From contig CAWIFL010000009.1 of NCBI GenBank assembly GCA_963835535.1, positions 226,911 through 290,910 on the forward strand: a stretch of DNA of 64,000 nucleotides. Reading direction: 5' to 3'. Of the stretch, positions 52,225 to 59,216 are shown one piece after another. Origin of the DNA: Fen-1245 sp963835535 (lineage in GTDB: Bacteria; Gemmatimonadota; Gemmatimonadetes; Gemmatimonadales; JACORV01). The notes beneath the pieces were generated by a model, which ran no database searches, was not told where the DNA came from, and saw only the letters and a program-made list of their open reading frames with translations. Both the position numbers and the translations under genes were made by a program. How positions within the stretch are numbered: position 1 is the first letter of the stretch; each line of letters opens with the position of its first letter.

Positions 52225-52254
52225 CCACACCCTACCCCCTACACCCTACACCCG
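52225..52254. repeat. CACCCTA heptad array after alaS
   Basis: Begins two bases after the alaS stop and is identical to the hflX array (62052-62084) over about 28 bases, and to the 3.1-kb array over a 20-base core. It fills the space before the next small gene. Confidence 0.85.
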
Positions 52255-52259
52255 TCTCC

Positions 52260-52577
52260 ATGACCCGCGCTTCCGTCCGCTCGTGGTTGCAGTCCCGTCA
52301 GCCGGCCCCGCCCGCCGAGTTGGCGGCGAAGCTCGCCCAGTGCGTGGACGCCGCGCCGGAGGCCGTGCTCGCCGGCGGCTCCGTCGCGGAGGTGATGGGG
52401 GCTCTCGGTACCTGGCTGCTCGACTCTGTGGTCGAGGGTCGGCGGACGGGGCATGATACGGCGCTCGATCTGCTCGCCGCCGACGCATTCGTCACCTATG
52501 CTTTCGAGGCTGCATCCGAGGAGGCTGCTGACGTGGCGGTTCTGGCGACGCGTCTGCTGCAGAGGGTCGGCGCGTGA
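52260..52577 (+). CDS. Small conserved-looking hypothetical protein
   Basis: A 105-residue, mostly helical, acidic-and-alanine-rich protein with no recognised motif. The ATG at 52260 follows the heptad array by 5 bases, so that array sits where a ribosome-binding site would be expected. The stop overlaps the GTG of the next gene. Codon use matches its neighbours, which supports a real gene. It might be lineage specific. Confidence 0.6.
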   Translation: MTRASVRSWLQSRQPAPPAELAAKLAQCVDAAPEAVLAGGSVAEVMGALGTWLLDSVVEGRRTGHDTALDLLAADAFVTYAFEAASEEAADVAVLATRLLQRVGA

Positions 52578-53299
52578 CGGACGTCCTGCAGCGTCTGCGG
52601 GAGCGCGCTCCGGGTCTCTGCGTGCTGGTGGATCCCGAGCGCACGTCGGCGCAGGACGCGGCGCGGCTCGCGGCGTCCGCCGAGGCCGATGGAGCGATCG
52701 CCGTGCTGATCGGCACGTCGTTCGCAGGGGCCCTTGGGACCTCGGAGGCCGCGGCGGCGATCAGGAAGGTGTGCCGGCTGCCGCTGCTGCTCTTTCCCGG
52801 CTCCGCGGCGCAGCTGGTGGAGGACGTGGACGCGGTGCTGCTGCTGTCGCTGGTCTCGGGGCGCAACCCGCAGTACCTGATCGAGGAGCACGTCCGCGCC
52901 GTGCCCTTCTTCCGGCGCCACGCCGTGCCGGCGATCTCCACGGCCTACATCCTCGTGGACGGAGGGCGCGTCACGGCGGTGGAGTCGGTGAGCCAGACGC
53001 GGCCGTTGCCGGCGGACAAGCCGGAGATCGCGGCCGCGCACGCCGCCGCGGGGCGGATGATCGGGATGGCGGCCGTGTATCTCGACGCGGGGAGCGGCGC
53101 CGCCACGCCGGTCGCGCCGGAAGTGATCCGCGCCGTGCGCCGGGCGGTGTCCTTGCCGTTGTTCGTCGGCGGCGGGATGAAGACACCGGAGCAGGTGCGC
53201 GACGCGGTGCGCGCCGGCGCCGACTTCGTGGTCGTGGGCAGCGCCATCGAGGACGGCGGGGCCGGCGCGATCCCAAGACTGGTCGCCGCGCTGCGGTGA
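52574..53299 (+). CDS. pcrB: Geranylgeranylglyceryl/heptaprenylglyceryl phosphate synthase (PcrB family)
   Basis: A 241-residue TIM barrel. LVDPERTS, AVLIGTS, PLLLFPGSAAQL, YLDAGSGA, VGGGMKTPEQVRDAVRAGADFVVVGSAIE match the PcrB/GGGPS family. These enzymes join a polyprenyl chain to glycerol-1-phosphate by an ether bond. Family members in Bacteroidetes and relatives resemble archaeal GGGPS. The product chain length cannot be inferred with certainty. GTG 52574 overlaps the small gene before it, and the stop overlaps the GTG of the phosphatase. Confidence 0.9.
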   Translation: MTDVLQRLRERAPGLCVLVDPERTSAQDAARLAASAEADGAIAVLIGTSFAGALGTSEAAAAIRKVCRLPLLLFPGSAAQLVEDVDAVLLLSLVSGRNPQYLIEEHVRAVPFFRRHAVPAISTAYILVDGGRVTAVESVSQTRPLPADKPEIAAAHAAAGRMIGMAAVYLDAGSGAATPVAPEVIRAVRRAVSLPLFVGGGMKTPEQVRDAVRAGADFVVVGSAIEDGGAGAIPRLVAALR

Positions 53300-54057
53300 T
53301 CGATCTCCACACGCACCTCATCCCGGGCGTGGACGACGGGTCCCACACCGTCGAGCAGTCCGTGGAAACACTCCAGAAGTTCGCGCGGCAGGGCGTGACG
53401 GCCGTCTGCTGCACCCCGCACCTCAAGGCGAGCCAGGCGGACGCCGCGCCGTGCGCGGAGATGGACGCCCTGCTCGGCGACCTCGTGGACGCGGCGCCCC
53501 CGGCGCCGGCGCTGCACCGCGGCTTCGAGATCATGCTCGACACTCCGCGCCCGCAGCTCGCCGACCGCTGTCTCGGGCTGGCTGGATCCCACTACGTGCT
53601 GGTCGAGTTCGGCCGGCTCGTGCCGGCGGATGCCAGCGTCGAGATCCTCACGCGCATCGCGGCGGACGGGCTCGTGCCGGTGCTCGCCCATCCCGAGCGC
53701 TACGCCGTCTGCACGCCCGCGATGGGCGGGCGCTGGAAGGACGCGGGCGCGGCGCTCCAGGTGGACGCCACGACCCTGCTGGCCGAGTCGCGGCGCGCCG
53801 CCCGGGCCCGCGCTTTGCTCGAGGCCGGCGTTGCATCCATCGTGGCGAGCGACAACCACGGCGACGCCCGGTCGGTCGCGGCGGCGGTGGAGTGGCTGTC
53901 GTCGCACGGCGGCGCGCCGCAGGCGCAGCTCCTGGCGGTGGACAACCCGAACTCGATCCTGCACGATCTGCCGCTGGCCGACGTGCCGCCGCTTCGGATC
54001 CGGCGCTCGCTCTACAGCCAGCTCAAGCAGTTCCTCGTGGGAGGTGCGGAAGCGTGA
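53296..54057 (+). CDS. CpsB/CapC-type PHP-domain tyrosine phosphatase
   Basis: A 253-residue PHP-superfamily protein. The start is GTG 53296, giving IDLHTHLIPGVDDGSHTVEQSVE with the metal ligands HTH and D. VTAVCCTPHLKAS, PVLAHPERY and SDNHGDA carry the remaining ligands. In Gram-positive capsule operons this family dephosphorylates the BY-kinase that controls polysaccharide export. No kinase is adjacent here. The gene is followed by gmhA with overlapping stop and start, which hints at a surface-polysaccharide or heptose context. Confidence 0.85.
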   Translation: MIDLHTHLIPGVDDGSHTVEQSVETLQKFARQGVTAVCCTPHLKASQADAAPCAEMDALLGDLVDAAPPAPALHRGFEIMLDTPRPQLADRCLGLAGSHYVLVEFGRLVPADASVEILTRIAADGLVPVLAHPERYAVCTPAMGGRWKDAGAALQVDATTLLAESRRAARARALLEAGVASIVASDNHGDARSVAAAVEWLSSHGGAPQAQLLAVDNPNSILHDLPLADVPPLRIRRSLYSQLKQFLVGGAEA

Positions 54058-54612
54058 AGCTCGACCATCTCGAGGCGCTGGCCGCGCTCGCCGGCCAGTC
54101 GGCCGCCGATCTCGCCGAGCCGGTGTCGCGCTACGCGGCGCTGGTCAAGGCGACGCTGGCGGCGGGGCGCACCGTCTTCTTCGCCGGGAACGGCGGGAGC
54201 GCGGCGCACGCGCAGCACATCGCCACCGAGTACGTGGTGCGCTACCGCCCGGTCGCCCGCAAGGCGGCGCCGGCACTCGCCCTCTCGACCGACAGCTCGC
54301 TCGTGACCGCGGCGGCCAACGACCTCGGCTTCGAGCAGATCTTCGCGCGCCAGGTCGAGGCGCACGCGCGCGACGGGCGACCTCCTCGTCCTGGTCAGCA
54401 CGTCGGGGAAGTCGCCCAACCTGCTCGCGGCGGCGCGGGCGGCGAAGGCCGCGGGGGCGAAGGTCGTCGGGCTGCTCGGCGCGGGCGGCGGGCCGCTCAA
54501 GGCGCTGTGCGACCTGGCGATCGTCGTGCCGTCGGACGACACGGCGCTCATCCAGGAGATCCAGCTGGCCGTGGACCACTACGTGTGCTCGCAGGTGGAG
54601 CCGGGATTGTGA
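54054..54612 (+). CDS. gmhA: Sedoheptulose 7-phosphate isomerase, with a +1 frameshift
   Basis: About 185 residues when one base is removed. The SIS-domain start VFFAGNGGSAAHAQHIATEYVVRY and LSTDSSLVTAAANDLGFEQIFARQVEAHARDGD are GmhA signatures. At GGG 54375-54377 the frame changes: expected RDGDLLVLVSTSGKSPNLLAA is in the next frame, which then runs to the stop at 54612 (AIVVPSDDTALIQEIQLAVDHYVC). It would make D-glycero-heptose 7-phosphate for LPS or glycoprotein heptose. GTG 54054 overlaps the phosphatase gene. An octamer array follows at 54621. Confidence 0.88.
54375..54377 (+). other. Apparent +1 frameshift site in gmhA
   Basis: CGCGACGGGCGACCTCC has one G more than is needed to read RDGDLL. 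The N-terminal part is in one frame and the C-terminal part in the next, both with the family's conserved residues. Confidence 0.85.
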
Positions 54613-54620
54613 GCCTTTCC

Positions 54621-54652
54621 GTGCGTCCGTGCGTCCGTGCGTCCGTGCGTGC
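54621..54652. repeat. Octanucleotide array GTGCGTCC between gmhA and the SDR
   Basis: Four 8-base units (three exact, the last GTGCGTGC) fill most of the gap from the gmhA stop to the SDR ATG at 54656. No ribosome-binding site is left for the SDR other than within the array. Confidence 0.85.
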
Positions 54653-54655
54653 TTC

Positions 54656-55336
54656 ATGATTTCTCTCCTGGGCAAACGGGCCCTGGTCACCGGCGGCACC
54701 CGCGGCATCGGGAAGGCCACCGCGGAGATGCTGCGCGCGGCCGGCGCCGAGGTGGTCGCGGTGGGGAAGCGCGCGCACGGCGACCTCGCGGTCCTGGAGA
54801 ACGTGGACAAGCTCGCGGCCGCCGAGCGCTTACCGCTCGACTACCTCGTCGTCAACCACGGCATCTGGATCGCGGAGGAGGTGCCGCTGGCCAAGATGAG
54901 CCTCGACCAGTGGCGCTCGACCATCGCGCAGAACCTGGACTCGTACTTCTACGTCGTTAGGGCCTTCGCGCCGCGGGTGCGCCAGGGCGGCTCGATCGTC
55001 CTGGTCGCCTCCACGGCGGCGCAGCGCGGCGAGGCGTTCCACGGCGACTACGCCGCGAGCAAGGGGGCGATCGTCTCCCTGACCAAGGGGCTCGCGGTCG
55101 AGCTGGCGCCCGACGTGCGCGTCAACTGCGTCGCGCCCGGCTGGACCGACACCGAAATGGCCGCCGGGCCCTACGCCGGCGGCGGGCGGAAGAGGATCGA
55201 GGCGACGATTCCCCTGAGGCGTGTGGCCACGCCGGAGGACGTCGCGGGGCCGATCGTCTTCCTCTGCTCCGATCTCGCGCGGCACGTCACCGGCGAGATC
55301 CTGAACGTGAACGGCGGGAGCGTGCTGTGTGGCTGA
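54656..55336 (+). CDS. Short-chain dehydrogenase/reductase
   Basis: A 226-residue classical SDR, a little short. The cofactor motif is TGGTRGIGKATAEML, the NAG motif appears as VNHG, and the catalytic set is Ser (VASTAA), Tyr and Lys (DYAASKGAI). VNCVAPGWTDTEMA and LNVNGGSVLCG at the C-terminus are typical of FabG-like proteins. The preferred cofactor and substrate are not evident; the usual Arg/Lys for NADPH after the first strand is present (GKRAHG). The CCA-adding gene overlaps its end by 8 bases. Confidence 0.85.
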   Translation: MISLLGKRALVTGGTRGIGKATAEMLRAAGAEVVAVGKRAHGDLAVLENVDKLAAAERLPLDYLVVNHGIWIAEEVPLAKMSLDQWRSTIAQNLDSYFYVVRAFAPRVRQGGSIVLVASTAAQRGEAFHGDYAASKGAIVSLTKGLAVELAPDVRVNCVAPGWTDTEMAAGPYAGGGRKRIEATIPLRRVATPEDVAGPIVFLCSDLARHVTGEILNVNGGSVLCG

Positions 55337-56561
55337 GGTCTTCCCTCTAGACCGGATCCCCGCCGAGGTCCGCCAGATCGCGCGCGCCCTGCGCGCCGCG
55401 GGGCACGAGGTGTGGTACGTGGGCGGCGCGGTGCGGGACTTCCTCCTGGCGGCGCGCGGCGTCGAGGTGAATCGGGTGGGCGACTTCGACATCGCGACCT
55501 CCGCCGTCCCGGAGCAGGTCCAGAAGCTGTTCAAGCGCACGGTCCCCATCGGCATCGAGCACGGGACCATCGCCGTGCTGGACGAGCACGACGTCGGCCA
55601 CGAGGTCACGACCTTCCGGCGCGACGTGAAGACCGACGGACGCCACGCGGAGGTGGAGTTCGGCGCGTCGCTCGAGGAGGACCTCGCGCGGCGCGACTTC
55701 ACCATCAACGCCATCGCGGTGCATCCCGAGACGGGCGAGATCCGCGACCCGCAGGGCGGGCGCGCGGACCTGGACGCGAAGCGGCTGCGCGCGGTGGGCG
55801 AGGCCGCGGCGCGCTTCCGCGAGGACCGGCTGCGGGTGCTGCGCGCGCTCCGCTTCGCCGCGGCCTTCGGCCTCGAGATCGAGCCCGCGACCTGGGACGC
55901 GCTGCGCGCCGCGGCCGCCGAGCTGGACGCGCTCTCGCGGGAGCGGGTGCGGGACGAGTGGCTCAAGATGCTCGGGACCGCCACGCCCTCGGTCGGCGTC
56001 GGGCTGTGGCGGCGCGCCGGCGTGCTGGCCCGCGTCTGGCCCGAGATGGCCGATCTGGGCCCCGACGTTCCCGGCCGGCTCGACGCCGTGGACGAGCCGC
56101 GCGACCCGGTGCTGCTCACCGCGGCTGCACTCTTGCACGCCGGCGTGACGGGCGAGGTCGCGGAGGCGGCGGTGCGGCGGCTGCGGTTCGCCAACGCGGA
56201 GGCCGGGCGCGTGCGCGCGGTCGTCACGGGGCTCGCGCTGCCGATGCCCACGCCCGGGGCGACGCGCGACCTGCGCCACTGGCTGGCGATGCACCGGGCC
56301 TCCGCGCGCGACATCATCGCCGTCGCCGAGCCGCGGACGCGGCGTCCGGACCTCCTCGCGGCGGTGCGGGCCATCGAGGTCTCCGGCGACCCGCTCACCG
56401 TCCGCCAGCTCGCCGTGACCGGCGACGATCTCCTGGCGGCCGGGGTGCCGGCGGGGAAGGCGGTGGGCGAGATCCTGCGCAGGCTCCTCGAGGAGGTGCT
56501 GGACGAGCCCTGGTGCAACACTCGGGAGCATCTCGTGGCGCGCGCCAAGGAGCTGTCGTGA
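55329..56561 (+). CDS. cca: CCA tRNA nucleotidyltransferase/poly(A) polymerase family
   Basis: A 410-residue class II nucleotidyltransferase. VWYVGGAVRDFLL and GDFDIATSAVPEQVQKLF give the glycine and the metal-binding Asp pair. FTINAIAVHPETGEIRDPQGG, RFREDRLRVLRALRFAAAFGLEIE and the C-terminal helical domain follow. It adds or repairs the CCA end of tRNAs; poly(A) polymerase of the same family is the main alternative. GTG 55329 overlaps the SDR by 8 bases. Confidence 0.93.
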   Translation: MAEVFPLDRIPAEVRQIARALRAAGHEVWYVGGAVRDFLLAARGVEVNRVGDFDIATSAVPEQVQKLFKRTVPIGIEHGTIAVLDEHDVGHEVTTFRRDVKTDGRHAEVEFGASLEEDLARRDFTINAIAVHPETGEIRDPQGGRADLDAKRLRAVGEAAARFREDRLRVLRALRFAAAFGLEIEPATWDALRAAAAELDALSRERVRDEWLKMLGTATPSVGVGLWRRAGVLARVWPEMADLGPDVPGRLDAVDEPRDPVLLTAAALLHAGVTGEVAEAAVRRLRFANAEAGRVRAVVTGLALPMPTPGATRDLRHWLAMHRASARDIIAVAEPRTRRPDLLAAVRAIEVSGDPLTVRQLAVTGDDLLAAGVPAGKAVGEILRRLLEEVLDEPWCNTREHLVARAKELS

Positions 56562-57286
56562 GCAGCCTGCCGGCGCTGGGCTTCGGCGTCGTCGCCGCCT
56601 CCGCCAACCTGATGGGCGCGTGGGCCGTGACGCGCAGCGCGCGGCTGGGCCTCAGGGTGATCGAGCTGCTGTTCGCCTTCGCCGCCGGCTTCATGATCGC
56701 GCTGGCGCTGGTGGGGGTCGTGCCCGAGGCGCTGCGGAAGGATCCCGAGACCGGCGGCCTGGTGATCCTGCTCGGCTTCCTGCTGGTGCACCTCACCCAG
56801 CACACCATGACGCCGCACTTCCACTTCGGCACCGAGACGCACCACGTCTCGCATGCGGCGAGCACGTCGGGGATCATCGGCCTGCTGCTCCACACCTTCT
56901 TCGACGGCGTGGCGATCGCGTCGGGCTTCCTGGTGAGCAGCAGGCTCGGCGTGCTCTTCTTCCTCGCGATCTTCCTCCACAAGCTGCCGGAGGGGGTGAC
57001 CGTCTCGAGCCTCGTCCTCGCCGCGGGCGAGACGCCGCGGCGCGCCGTGCTCGCCGCCGGGTGGCTCGGCGCCGCGACCATCCTCGGCGTCCTGCTCACC
57101 GAGCGGGCGCAGCTGCTGGTGGACCACGGCCTCGCCCTCTCGGCCGGGGTCACGCTGTACGTGGGCGCGTCGAACCTCGTCCCCGAATTCCAGGGGAAGA
57201 TCGGCTGGGGCCTCCCGCTGGCCTTCTTCGCCGGGGCGGGCTGCTTCGTCGGGGCCGAGGCGCTGCTCAGCCGCCTCCTCGCGTAG
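56558..57286 (+). CDS. ZIP family divalent metal transporter
   Basis: A 242-residue membrane protein with about eight hydrophobic helices. The HLTQHTMTPHFHFGTETHH loop is His-rich, as in ZIP metal-binding loops, and LLHTFFDGVAIASGF and LHKLPEGVTVSSLV are the two ZIP signature helices with metal ligands (H, D and H, E). It would bring zinc or iron into the cytoplasm. GTG 56558 overlaps the CCA gene. Its last 20 bases overlap the end of the convergent MarR gene. Confidence 0.9.
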   Translation: MSSLPALGFGVVAASANLMGAWAVTRSARLGLRVIELLFAFAAGFMIALALVGVVPEALRKDPETGGLVILLGFLLVHLTQHTMTPHFHFGTETHHVSHAASTSGIIGLLLHTFFDGVAIASGFLVSSRLGVLFFLAIFLHKLPEGVTVSSLVLAAGETPRRAVLAAGWLGAATILGVLLTERAQLLVDHGLALSAGVTLYVGASNLVPEFQGKIGWGLPLAFFAGAGCFVGAEALLSRLLA

Positions 57287-57824
57287 TCGCCGACAGCGCC
57301 GCCAGACTCTCCAGCAGCCAGCGCTTCAGCCCATGAGCGCGCATTCCCGGGAAGGGCGTCTGCTCGCCGCGGTTCAGCCTCCGCGCCCAGTCGTCCTCGA
57401 CCTGGCGAGCGATTGTGGCTGCCGCTGCGAGAGCTGTCTCTCCCCCGGCGGTCAAGGTGACCGTCAGCTCCGGCCGGCCCCGTGCGCCCCTGCCCGCGGG
57501 AGTGCGCTCGAGCAACCTCCGCCGCTCCAGTCGGCTGAGCAGCTCGTTGGTTGCGCCGCGTGAGAGGCCGAGCCGGGCGGCCAGCTCCCGCTGGGTCCTC
57601 GCGGCCGGGGGTGTCAACTCCGGAAAGAGCGGCTCTTGGACTTCGCGCAGCAGGGCGAACTCACTGGCCCTGAGGGGCAGCTTCGCCAGCGCCTTGTCCA
57701 TTTCACCTTCCATGAGGCGGGACAGCGCCATGGCGGCCGGCAGCAGCGCGTGCCAGGGGCTTCGTATGGCCGCCTGCTCGCCGAATTGATTCGGGGTCGA
57801 ATCAATTCCCCCGTGGCTGGCCAT
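57267..57824 (-). CDS. MarR-like winged-helix transcriptional regulator
   Basis: A 185-residue protein on the minus strand. PWHALLPAAMALSRLMEGEM begins the dimerisation helix, and RTQRELAARLGLSRGATNELLSRLERRRLLERTPAGRGARGRPELTVTLTAGGE is a winged helix with recognition helix and wing. It may act on the ZIP gene or on itself. The 5' codons contain a long palindrome (57783-57808), so the operator-like site lies within the coding start. The ATG at 57824 is the only start in the frame upstream of the first helix. Ligand unknown. Confidence 0.8.
   Translation of the reverse strand: MASHGGIDSTPNQFGEQAAIRSPWHALLPAAMALSRLMEGEMDKALAKLPLRASEFALLREVQEPLFPELTPPAARTQRELAARLGLSRGATNELLSRLERRRLLERTPAGRGARGRPELTVTLTAGGETALAAAATIARQVEDDWARRLNRGEQTPFPGMRAHGLKRWLLESLAALSATTRGGG
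57783..57808. promoter_or_regulatory. Operator-like perfect inverted repeat in the start of the marR gene
   Basis: GAATTGATTCG, four bases, then its reverse complement CGAATCAATTC: 11-bp arms without mismatch. The AT-rich arms stand out in GC-rich DNA. A shorter version lies 300 bases upstream (58084-58107). MarR proteins bind such palindromes, and the site would allow autoregulation. Confidence 0.65.
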
Positions 57825-58083
57825 CAGGACGCCTCCCCCTGCGGCGGCGATCCGGCCCCGGGCCCATGAGAGTTCCGGGGCCGGCTCGCTGGCCGGGCGC
57901 CGAGGCCCTGGCGGGTCATTCGGGATCGCCCGGCTGATCCAGCAGTGCAGCCCTGGGCCTTCGATCGCCCGGGCCCCTTGAGGGAGTGGTCGTGTTCAGG
58001 CCGCCTCAGTGGGGCAGCTCGGGTTCACCAACAGCCCGCGTTGCCCACCCGCCTGGTGGCCGGGTGCGGCGCAGGCATCGCCC

Positions 58084-58107
58084 AATTGATTCGGCCCCGA
58101 ATCTATT
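58084..58107. promoter_or_regulatory. Second operator-like palindrome, 300 bases upstream of the first
   Basis: AATTGATTCGG, two bases, CCGAATCTATT: the inner 7-bp arms (GATTCGG/CCGAATC) are perfect, with one outer mismatch. Together with flanking CCC it repeats the layout at 57783-57808. A natural candidate for the promoter-proximal MarR site. Confidence 0.6.
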
Positions 58108-58290
58108 CCCTTGCCATCACCCGTTCGTCACCGGCGGAAACGCGGAGGAAGGCGCTGTGCGGCCTGAACGCGTCGAGGCCCACCCTCGGGGCGTTCCTTG
58201 CCGGGATCGGCATTCTGCGGCCTTTCTCGCGCGCCAGGCCGGCCGCAACCCGATCACGGCCTGTGCGCCGCAGGGCCCCGCGTCCCCGGC

Positions 58291-58369
58291 CCTGACCCCT
58301 GACCCCTAACCCCTAACCCCTAGCCCCAGCCCCTAGCCCCTAACCCCTAACCCTAGCCCCTAACCCCTT
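58291..58369. repeat. CCCCTAA/CCCCTAG heptad array, about 79 bases
   Basis: Eleven or so degenerate 7-base steps of the CCCCTGA, CCCCTAA, CCCCTAG type. The minus strand is the G-rich one (TTAGGGG). It lies directly upstream of the toxin-antitoxin promoter. It is the complement of the recA-upstream array. Confidence 0.85.
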
Positions 58370-58415
58370 CCATCTCCCGGCACTATCAGACTATATTGGT
58401 CACATCAATCTGACC
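58368..58415 (+). promoter_or_regulatory. Promoter and operator of the toxin-antitoxin pair
   Basis: A -10 box TATATT (58392-58397) lies 18 bases after a weak -35 TTCCAT (58368-58373). Immediately downstream, GGTCA (58398-58402) and TGACC (58411-58415) form an inverted repeat around 8 bases, where the antitoxin would be expected to block transcription. Confidence 0.5.
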
Positions 58416-58428
58416 TATGGGGTCATGA

Positions 58429-58725
58429 ATGAAGGCGGCCAAGGTCTCGGAGCTGAAGGCGGGTCTGAGCAAGTACCTCGCCCGGGTGAAGCGGGGTGAG
58501 GAAGTCGTCGTGACCGAGCGCGGCAAGCCCATCGCGAAGCTCGTCCCGCTGCCCCGCAGCGAGGATGGTGAGATGGCGCGAATGCGGGAGCTCGAGCGTC
58601 AGGGGCGCGTGATCATCCGCGGCACGGGCCGGATCCCCGATTCGTTCTTCAGTCTGCCCGCTCCGGAGGTGCCTGATGGGTCGCTGGTTCGCGCCGTGAT
58701 CGAGGAGCGGGAGGAGCGTCGGTGA
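58429..58725 (+). CDS. Type II antitoxin, Phd/YefM family
   Basis: A 98-residue protein. KAAKVSELKAGLSKYLARVKRGEEVVVTERGKPIAKLVPL is the Phd/YefM DNA-binding fold; the C-terminal part (about 45-98) is the toxin-neutralising tail. ATG 58429 is preferred to ATG 58425, which is in another frame. Its stop overlaps the toxin GTG by four bases, so both are translated together. It likely represses its own promoter through the GGTCA repeat. Confidence 0.88.
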   Translation: MKAAKVSELKAGLSKYLARVKRGEEVVVTERGKPIAKLVPLPRSEDGEMARMRELERQGRVIIRGTGRIPDSFFSLPAPEVPDGSLVRAVIEEREERR

Positions 58726-59147
58726 GGTTCTGGGACAGCTCGGCGCTCGTCGCGCTGACGGCCCGCGACAAGCACCTCGAGCGGGTGGAGCCGCTCGCGA
58801 GCGAAGACCGGAAGATGGCGGTGTGGTGGGCGGCACGGGTCGAGTGCGTATCGGCCTTCCGCAGCCGCGTGCGAGCGGGCGACTTGACCGGCCGCGGCGA
58901 GGCGGAGGCGGCGGTCCGCCTGGATGCGCTTGCGCAGGACTGGGTCGAGATCCAGCCGCTGATCGCGGTGAGGAACGTCGCCGAGCGCCTGGTGCGGCGG
59001 TACGTGTTGAGCGCAGCGGACGCGCTGCAGCTGGCGGCCGCGCTGGACTGGGCCGGCGAACAGCGCAAGGGTCTGGGCCTGGTCACCTTCGACCAACGGT
59101 TGGCGGACGCCGCCCGGCTCGAGGGCTTCACGGTGCTGCCCGCGTGA
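58722..59147 (+). CDS. PIN-domain ribonuclease toxin (VapC-like)
   Basis: A 141-residue PIN protein. The acidic catalytic residues are Asp5 (FWDSSALV), Glu41 (ARVECVSAF), Asp100 (LSAADALQLAAAL) and Asp124 (TFDQRL). VapC toxins cleave tRNA or rRNA. It starts at GTG 58722, overlapping the antitoxin. The pair is mixed in family (Phd-type antitoxin with PIN toxin), a combination known elsewhere. Confidence 0.88.
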   Translation: MRFWDSSALVALTARDKHLERVEPLASEDRKMAVWWAARVECVSAFRSRVRAGDLTGRGEAEAAVRLDALAQDWVEIQPLIAVRNVAERLVRRYVLSAADALQLAAALDWAGEQRKGLGLVTFDQRLADAARLEGFTVLPA

Positions 59148-59216
59148 AGCCGACCGGCAAGAAGCGAGCCCTCGCTCTTTGCGCCCCCCGCCTCCGCTCA
59201 GCCGCTGGCGGCGCGG

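Larger units (their letters stand above)
57825..58390. other. Gap of about 570 bases before the toxin-antitoxin genes
   Basis: No open frame here looks coding. A few long frames exist, but they have no conserved pattern and no ribosome-binding site. It contains the second operator-like palindrome (58084-58107), stretches of GC-rich sequence with small inverted repeats, and the CCCCTAA tract (58291-58369). No tRNA or recognised RNA is evident. Confidence 0.6.

Noticed and set aside
57880..57985. tRNA-like fold in the 57.9-kb gap
   Set aside because: A TTCGATC word is present but no cloverleaf with acceptor and anticodon stems can be drawn.
57945..58295. A 116-codon plus-strand frame in the gap before the toxin-antitoxin genes
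   Set aside because: No conserved pattern, no ribosome-binding site, runs through the palindrome and into the repeat tract.
58291..58369. CRISPR array
   Set aside because: Units of 7 bases without spacers; no cas genes in the window.
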